From the NCBI GenBank assembly GCA_964399955.1, contig CAYNST010000164.1, positions 1 to 5,768 of the forward strand: DNA of 5,768 nucleotides, in the 5' to 3' direction. This document shows, piece by piece, positions 1-3,898 of the stretch; position 1 is the stretch's first letter, and the number at the start of each line of letters is the position of its first letter. Both the position numbers and the translations under genes were made by a program. The notes below the pieces were generated by a model. The model was not told the DNA's origin. It did not search any database and saw only the letters and a program-made list of their open reading frames with translations. The stretch comes from CAYNST01 sp964399955 (GTDB lineage: Bacteria > Pseudomonadota > Gammaproteobacteria > Pseudomonadales > Cellvibrionaceae).

Positions 1-418
1 TGGCGCGTTTTCAGGTGCAACAGAGGCGATGATGAAACGTCAACAGACCCTAAGCAGAGGAAGGCTTTACGCTTTCATCCAGGCCTGTGGCGGTTCATGG
101 CCGCATCGCATGGTACCCCTCGACGCAGCAAGCGGCCGGGTAGACTCTGGCAGAAGGCAATCCCAGGCCCCATTTGTGACTGTTTAGGCCAGCGGCAAGC
201 TTGTACAGGGCATGTCCACCAGGCGCCAGTGTACAGGCGCAGATATCCCGCCTTCAACCCGGCTTAGGGCAATCTGCATCTGAACGAACCGTCTGCAAAA
301 AAAAACTCCCGGTCCAACACGGCGGTTTTTGGGGCGGTCTTTTGCAGGCGGGCGGCGTAACATAGAGGGGACATCTTGAGACTCTAGCTTGAACTAAACC
401 GGTTACCTGTTTATCTGT
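1..418. other. Leading region without a supported gene
   Basis: I see no convincing gene here. One + frame is open from base 1 to a TAG at 265-267, but its translation is rich in Arg, Pro, Trp and Cys with no recognisable motif. Another + frame stops at 30-32 and could be the last nine codons of an upstream gene, but nine codons cannot be identified. Short minus-strand frames look equally random. The stretch holds the octamer TGTACAGG twice in direct orientation (202-209 and 230-237) and a compound inverted repeat at 293-347. No good -35/-10 pair was found before the channel gene: TTGAAC at 389-394 has only a poor -10 (TATCTG, 412-417) that touches the ATG. Confidence 0.6.
293..347. terminator. 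Compound hairpin, possible bidirectional terminator
   Basis: The outer arms CTGCAAAA (293-300) and TTTTGCAG (340-347) are perfectly complementary. Directly inside them, 301-311 pairs with 320-330: five A-T pairs, C-G, one wobble, one C-C mismatch and three G-C pairs, around an eight-base loop. This leaves an unpaired stretch at 331-339 on the 3' side. The inner stem is flanked by an A run on the left and a T run on the right, so it could terminate transcription in either direction. It may close an upstream gene ending near or beyond the left edge. The GC part is short, so the terminator role is an inference. Confidence 0.35.
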
Positions 419-1834
419 ATGGCAGGTCGATTGCCAGGAACGACGCCTTTGAAAATCCAGCAATTGCTGAAGTGCCTACTGCTGCTTGGTGTGCTCACAA
501 GTCACTCCTCGACCGCCCAGGAACCCGATGCCGGCACAGCGGCAGAACCTGCCCCGGAGCTTGCCACCAACCGCAGTATTGAAGTGGAAGGTATCATTCC
601 CGACCGTGCAATTCAGCGCCGCATCTTCACTATCTTGCAATCCAGCGGCTGGTTCGACGAGTTGGAAGTAAAAGTCAGCCAGGGTATTGTCATGCTTGGC
701 GGGCGCACTCAGCGCAACGCTTATTTTCAGTGGGCAGAGGCCATCGCTGTGCGAACGGAGGATGTTGTCGCGGTGATGAATAATATGGAGGTGAAGCCGG
801 AGGCAGACTGGACCTTCGAGCCCGCACTGATAGAGGCCCAACGATTGCTGGATCGCATCATTGGGGCATTGCCATTGTTGCTGCTAAGCGCCATTGTATT
901 GTTGTTGACACTGCTAATGGCCCGTGCCTTCTCGGGAGTGGTGTATCGCTTTCTGGCGCCCAGGCTGGACAGCGATATTCTGCGCAGACTGGTTTCCCGT
1001 ATCTGCTCAGTGCCGGTATTTATCTTTGGAATTTATATTGTTTTGAACATCACCGGGCTTGGCAATCTGGCCGCAACCGTCATTGGCGGCACCGGCTTGC
1101 TTGGCTTGGTTATCGGCATTGCCTTTCGCGATATCACTGAGAATTTTTTGGCCAGTATTCTCATCAGTGTGCAAAGACCGTTCAAATTGGGTGACTTCGT
1201 CAAGGTAGGCGAGTTCACAGGATTTGTACAGGCAGTGACCACCCGCGGAACTGTTTTGATGACAGACGAAGGCAACCACGTGCAGATCCCCAACTCGGTC
1301 ATCTACAAGCAGCCCATCATCAATTATTCTGCCAACCCCCTGGTGCGTTTGGAAGTGCAAGTAGGCATAGGCTATGACGCCTCAATTGCAAAAGCCCAGG
1401 CCCTGGCGATGGAGCTGTTGCAAGGGCACCCGGCTGCATTGGACGAGCCGGAGCCCCTGGTTCTGGTGGATAAACTGGCGGCTTCCACGGTGAACCTGCG
1501 GATGTTTTTCTGGGTGAACGCGGCGGAGCACAGCGTCCTGAAAGTCAAATCGTCCGTCCTGAGGCTGCTGAAGCGCACCTATATTCAGCATCAAATCAGC
1601 ATGCCCGACGATGCACGGGAGGTGATATTTCCGCAGGGACTGGCTTTATCGCAGGAGGACCGAACCCCCGAGACGGGCGTTGATGTGGCAGAGACGGCAG
1701 AGACGGGCGAAGAGTCCAGCGTCAGCACCTGTTCCGAGGGGACACTGACAACGGATGCCGAGTCGGTGAAGGCTCAGGCGCGACGGACCACCTTGGGAGA
1801 AAACAATGAAGACGCCCTCCTGAAAGCGCGTTAA
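419..1834 (+). CDS. MscS-family mechanosensitive channel with N-terminal BON domain
   Basis: Predicted inner-membrane channel that opens under membrane tension and releases ions and small solutes during hypo-osmotic shock. The 471-residue product has, in order: a secretory N-terminus (hydrophobic core about 18-27, likely cleavage after Ala33); a low-complexity Ala/Glu/Pro stretch; a BON domain (about 52-125); membrane segments near 146-170 and 192-214; and the pore helix near 216-247 with the Gly-rich run GGTGLLGLVIGIAF. The MscS beta domain follows (about 252-304; QRPFKLGD and QIPNSVIY), then a C-terminal alpha/beta domain to about 405 and a hydrophilic acidic tail (412-471). A signal peptide before BON places that domain in the periplasm. 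The ATG at 419 has no Shine-Dalgarno. An in-frame TTG at 449 has AGGAA at 436-440 and would begin a cleaner signal peptide (MKIQQLL...), so the true start may be 449. Family assignment is firm; gating behaviour and the BON role are inferred. Confidence 0.93.
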   Translation: MAGRLPGTTPLKIQQLLKCLLLLGVLTSHSSTAQEPDAGTAAEPAPELATNRSIEVEGIIPDRAIQRRIFTILQSSGWFDELEVKVSQGIVMLGGRTQRNAYFQWAEAIAVRTEDVVAVMNNMEVKPEADWTFEPALIEAQRLLDRIIGALPLLLLSAIVLLLTLLMARAFSGVVYRFLAPRLDSDILRRLVSRICSVPVFIFGIYIVLNITGLGNLAATVIGGTGLLGLVIGIAFRDITENFLASILISVQRPFKLGDFVKVGEFTGFVQAVTTRGTVLMTDEGNHVQIPNSVIYKQPIINYSANPLVRLEVQVGIGYDASIAKAQALAMELLQGHPAALDEPEPLVLVDKLAASTVNLRMFFWVNAAEHSVLKVKSSVLRLLKRTYIQHQISMPDDAREVIFPQGLALSQEDRTPETGVDVAETAETGEESSVSTCSEGTLTTDAESVKAQARRTTLGENNEDALLKAR

Positions 1835-1888
1835 TCCTTGCAAACCGTACACCTGATTGCAATAAGTTCCTGCAAGCATCAGTCTGGC

Positions 1889-1912
1889 GCGGCTTCGGGG
1901 CAAACAAGCCGC
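1889..1912. other. Hairpin between channel gene and YqaE gene
   Basis: GCGGCTT (1889-1895) and AAGCCGC (1906-1912) form a perfect seven-pair stem with a ten-base loop, about 55 bases after the channel stop codon. The following bases are ATAAAAGC, so there is no T run and it does not look like a standard intrinsic terminator on the + strand. It could stabilise the channel mRNA end. The same gap has the ten-base palindrome GTTTGCAAAC at 1943-1952 and its partial copy TTGCAAAC at 1838-1845. Confidence 0.25.
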
Positions 1913-2006
1913 ATAAAAGCAGCAATACGCGGGTGGCCTGATGTTTGCAAACTGGAATGCGCGCAAGCTTCGAGTGAGCAGGTATTCAGGCGCTTCATAA
2001 TCAAAC

Positions 2007-2013
2007 GAGAGGG
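2007..2013 (+). promoter_or_regulatory. Ribosome binding site deciding the YqaE start
   Basis: The purine-rich GAGAGGG ends four bases before the ATG at 2018. This supports that codon over the upstream in-frame ATG, which would add 60 residues with no family similarity. Confidence 0.6.
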
Positions 2014-2017
2014 CACT

Positions 2018-2176
2018 ATGGACATCATCAGAATTATCATTGCAATATTACTTCCGCCACTGGGCGTTTTTCTGCAAGTGGGGCTGGGCGGCGCCTTTTG
2101 GTTGAATATTTTATTGACGCTACTGGGTTATATCCCCGGGATTATTCATGCCGTCTATATCATAGTCACTCGTTAG
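2018..2176 (+). CDS. yqaE: Pmp3/YqaE-family small membrane protein
   Basis: A 52-residue proteolipid-like membrane peptide of the Pmp3/UPF0057 family, whose members sit in the cytoplasmic membrane. Yeast Pmp3 and plant relatives influence membrane potential and salt or cold tolerance; the bacterial role is poorly defined. Two hydrophobic segments are visible, about 5-21 and 27-49. The family signature LLPPLGVFL is followed by NILLTLLGYIPG, which as I recall it matches E. coli YqaE exactly over twelve residues, then IIHAVYII. Length is normal for the family. The reading frame is open further upstream, but the family begins at this methionine, which also has a good ribosome binding site. CATAAT at 1996-2001 could be a -10 element, without a clear -35. 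It follows the osmotic channel gene by 183 bases on the same strand, which is suggestive of shared membrane-stress physiology but not of co-transcription. Confidence 0.93.
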   Translation: MDIIRIIIAILLPPLGVFLQVGLGGAFWLNILLTLLGYIPGIIHAVYIIVTR

Positions 2177-2183
2177 TTTTGAA

Positions 2184-2207
2184 GGGCTGGCGGAAGCTCG
2201 TCAGCCC
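2184..2207 (+). terminator. Hairpin after yqaE, probable terminator
   Basis: Bases 2184-2192 (GGGCTGGCG) pair with 2199-2207 (CGTCAGCCC) in a nine-pair stem with one G-T wobble and a six-base loop, seven bases after the yqaE stop codon. The stem is strong and well placed, but the downstream CTTGAATGACTT is a poor T tract, so termination may be incomplete or factor-assisted. The hairpin lies upstream of the promoter-like sequence at 2253-2281. Confidence 0.5.
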
Positions 2208-2252
2208 CTTGAATGACTTGGGCTGAATTTCAGGTTGTTCCCTCCTCTACGG

Positions 2253-2281
2253 TTGGTACATTTTGGTTCCTGCAGTATCAT
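2253..2281 (+). promoter_or_regulatory. Sigma70-type promoter for the hydroquinone reductase gene
   Basis: TTGGTA (2253-2258, four of six matches to the -35 consensus) and TATCAT (2276-2281, five of six matches to the -10) are separated by exactly 17 bases. Transcription would begin near 2288, giving a leader of about 27 bases to the ATG at 2315. This placement also argues against translation starting at the upstream in-frame ATG at 2213. No operator is evident. Confidence 0.5.
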
Positions 2282-2301
2282 CAACCGCACCGCAACTGTT
2301 C

Positions 2302-2307
2302 AGAAGG
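2302..2307 (+). promoter_or_regulatory. Ribosome binding site deciding the reductase start
   Basis: AGAAGG ends seven bases before the ATG at 2315. It selects this codon over the upstream in-frame ATG at 2213, which overlaps the terminator region and adds 34 residues unlike the family. Confidence 0.55.
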
Positions 2308-2314
2308 CAAGTTT

Positions 2315-3310
2315 ATGGGACTGCTGGTAGACGGCAAATGGCAAGATAAATGGTACGACACCAAGGCTTCAGGCGGTGCGTTCAAACGTGAAGACTCGCA
2401 GATTCGCAATTGGATCACCTCTGACGGCGCAGCAGGCCCTGACGGTGCCCCGGGCGTCAAGGCGGAGAGCGGACGCTTTCACCTTTACGTTTCCCTGGCC
2501 TGCCCTTGGGCGCACCGCACCTTGATACTCCGCAAGCTGAAAAACCTTGAAGCGCATATCGGCGTCTCGGTTGTCAGTCCCATCATGCTGGACCAGGGCT
2601 GGACATTTGAGCAGCAGGAAGGGAGCAGCGGTGATTCCCTGTACCAATCTGAATTTTTGCATCAAATTTATACGCGGCACCAGGCAGACTACAGCGGGCG
2701 CGTTACCGTGCCGGTGCTTTGGGATAAGCAGCAGGAGCGCATTGTGAGCAATGAGTCCGCTGAAATTATCCGCATGTTCAACAGTGCATTTGACGCTATC
2801 ACCGGTAATGATCAGGATTTTTGCCCGTCAACGCTCATCAATGAGATTGACGTAATCAACCGGTTTGTCTACGACGGCGTCAACAATGGGGTGTACAAGT
2901 GCGGTTTTGCGACAGAGCAAAAAGTATACGAAACGGAGTATCAGCAGCTGTTTGCCGCACTGGATCGGTTGGAAACCTTGCTCAACCAGCAGCGCTACTT
3001 GACCGGTTCGGAGCTAACCGAGGCCGACTGGCGCCTGTTTACCACCTTGATACGCTTTGACGCGGTCTATTATGGCCACTTCAAATGCAATCGCCAAAGG
3101 ATTGTTGATTACCCGAATCTGTCTGCCTATACCCGTGAGCTGTTCCAGGTAAAAGGGGTGTCGGAGACTGTCGATTTTCACCACATCAAGCGGCACTACT
3201 ATTACAGCCACCCCATGATCAATCCCAACCAGATAGTCCCTTTGGGACCGGAAACAGATTTCAACAGTGCCCATGACCGCGATCGCTTCGCGAACTCCGC
3301 TGCAGATTAG
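2315..3310 (+). CDS. yqjG: Glutathionyl-hydroquinone reductase (YqjG/Ecm4, Xi-class GST)
   Basis: Cytosolic enzyme that removes glutathione from glutathionyl-hydroquinones, producing the free hydroquinone with a second glutathione, and so salvages quinones trapped by glutathione. The 331-residue product has the expected family length. The N-terminal thioredoxin-like domain carries the CPWA motif in SLACPWAHRT with catalytic Cys63, the cis-proline turn VPVLW (about 132-136), and the glutathione-contacting Glu147-Ser148 in SNESAEI. The helical C-terminal domain has NGVYKCGFA (Tyr194), ADWRLFTTLIRFDAVY (about 237-252), YPNLSAY and HYYYSHP (Tyr295-297). Tyr194 and Tyr296 correspond to the conserved active-site tyrosines I recall for E. 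coli YqjG. The start at 2315 is chosen from family length, the ribosome binding site and the promoter. It appears to be a single-gene unit with no functional partner visible. Assignment is confident; the natural quinone substrate cannot be read from sequence. Confidence 0.95.
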   Translation: MGLLVDGKWQDKWYDTKASGGAFKREDSQIRNWITSDGAAGPDGAPGVKAESGRFHLYVSLACPWAHRTLILRKLKNLEAHIGVSVVSPIMLDQGWTFEQQEGSSGDSLYQSEFLHQIYTRHQADYSGRVTVPVLWDKQQERIVSNESAEIIRMFNSAFDAITGNDQDFCPSTLINEIDVINRFVYDGVNNGVYKCGFATEQKVYETEYQQLFAALDRLETLLNQQRYLTGSELTEADWRLFTTLIRFDAVYYGHFKCNRQRIVDYPNLSAYTRELFQVKGVSETVDFHHIKRHYYYSHPMINPNQIVPLGPETDFNSAHDRDRFANSAAD

Positions 3311-3438
3311 CGCAGGCTGCAACAGGCAGCGGCAGCCACTGTGCCTGATTCGACTGCTCGAACTCCTGATGTCACCGGCCTGGCGTAACCGGGTAGACCA
3401 TTTTTTACAAACTGTCGATTATTCTTTCACAATTTGTT

Positions 3439-3515
3439 GCAGTTGGCTGGCGGCGGGGGTTGGCTTACGCGCAAAAGCTGGCGCCAAGTTGTGAAGGTGA
3501 CCGCCAGCTGATTGC
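3439..3515. other. Long imperfect inverted repeat with nested stem
   Basis: Bases 3439-3453 pair with 3501-3515 over fifteen positions: perfect over GCTGGCGG/CCGCCAGC, with three wobble pairs outside it when read as + strand RNA. Within the loop, TTGGC (3460-3464) pairs with GCCAA (3482-3486), giving a two-tier structure. No T run follows, so it is not a standard terminator. It could be a structured leader, a small RNA, or a repeat-type element of the genome. Confidence 0.35.
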
Positions 3516-3568
3516 CGCTCATTGCGGTTTCTATCAGGCGCCCTGGGCTGTATCCCTTTAGATCCGCA

Positions 3569-3614
3569 GGCTGGGGCGTCTATCTTGCCAGACGGCCAGG
3601 GGGGCACCCCAGCC
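3569..3614. other. GC-rich inverted repeat
   Basis: GGCTGGGG (3569-3576) is the perfect complement of CCCCAGCC (3607-3614). Directly inside, CGTC (3577-3580) pairs with GACG (3591-3594) around a ten-base loop, leaving a G-rich bulge on the 3' side (3595-3606). No T tract follows. It is 285 bases before the glucanase start, so it could lie in a leader RNA if transcription begins far upstream. Confidence 0.3.
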
Positions 3615-3885
3615 ACTTGATCTTGGAGCACTAACCGAATCTCGTGGTTGGTAAAGAACTTGCTACAGCTTCCCGCGTCACCGTTGCTTGATGATCATGC
3701 CCCCATCCTGGCTGACAACTCTCCGGTAAAACATATGGCACGACGGGTCCGCTCAGTCTGTATCCGGGTAGCCTATGGCACATTCAGGACAGGGGTAGGA
3801 CGCGGGGCTCGCCTCCATACCTGGCAAGGCGATGCGGCAGGTCGGCGCAGCCAGTTGATCAAGCAGCTAAACAACCTTCTCAATT

Positions 3886-3890
3886 AAGGA
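3886..3890 (+). promoter_or_regulatory. Ribosome binding site of the glucanase gene
   Basis: AAGGA lies eight bases before the ATG at 3899. Together with the signal peptide that begins at this methionine, it fixes the start. Confidence 0.65.
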
Positions 3891-3898
3891 CAGGTAAG

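Larger units (their letters stand above)
3311..3898. other. 588-base intergenic region rich in inverted repeats
   Basis: No frame on either strand yields a recognisable protein. The short open frames at 3267-3494 (+), 3419-3631 (-) and 3648-3887 (+) have no motifs and no convincing ribosome binding sites. Just after the reductase stop, GGCTGC (3315-3320) can pair with GCAGCC (3332-3337), or CAGGCA (3323-3328) with TGCCTG (3342-3347); the two are mutually exclusive. A weak bulged stem (3374-3394) precedes six T residues at 3401-3406 and might end the reductase transcript. Larger inverted repeats lie at 3439-3515 and 3569-3614. TATGGCAC occurs twice, 40 bases apart (3734-3741 and 3774-3781). 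I could not find a convincing promoter for the glucanase gene, although one is expected here. Confidence 0.6.

Noticed and set aside
1..267. Open + frame entering from the left edge to the TAG at 265-267
   Set aside because: Composition is random-looking (Arg, Pro, Trp, Cys rich) with no motif; other frames here are similarly open, so it is not supported as a gene end.
1838..2017. Sixty-residue N-terminal extension of the YqaE protein in the same frame
   Set aside because: The extension shows no family similarity or signal features, and a good ribosome binding site precedes the ATG at 2018, where the YqaE family begins.
2213..2314. Upstream ATG giving a 365-residue hydroquinone reductase
   Set aside because: It begins six bases after the yqaE terminator stem, lies upstream of the likely promoter, has no ribosome binding site, and adds 34 residues absent from the family.
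3374..3406. Bulged hairpin followed by six T residues as terminator of the reductase gene
   Set aside because: Only five pairs with a bulge, and six bases separate the stem from the T run; too weak to list as a terminator.
3648..3887. A 79-residue open frame just before the glucanase
   Set aside because: No ribosome binding site, no recognisable motif, unbalanced Arg-rich middle; it looks like chance.
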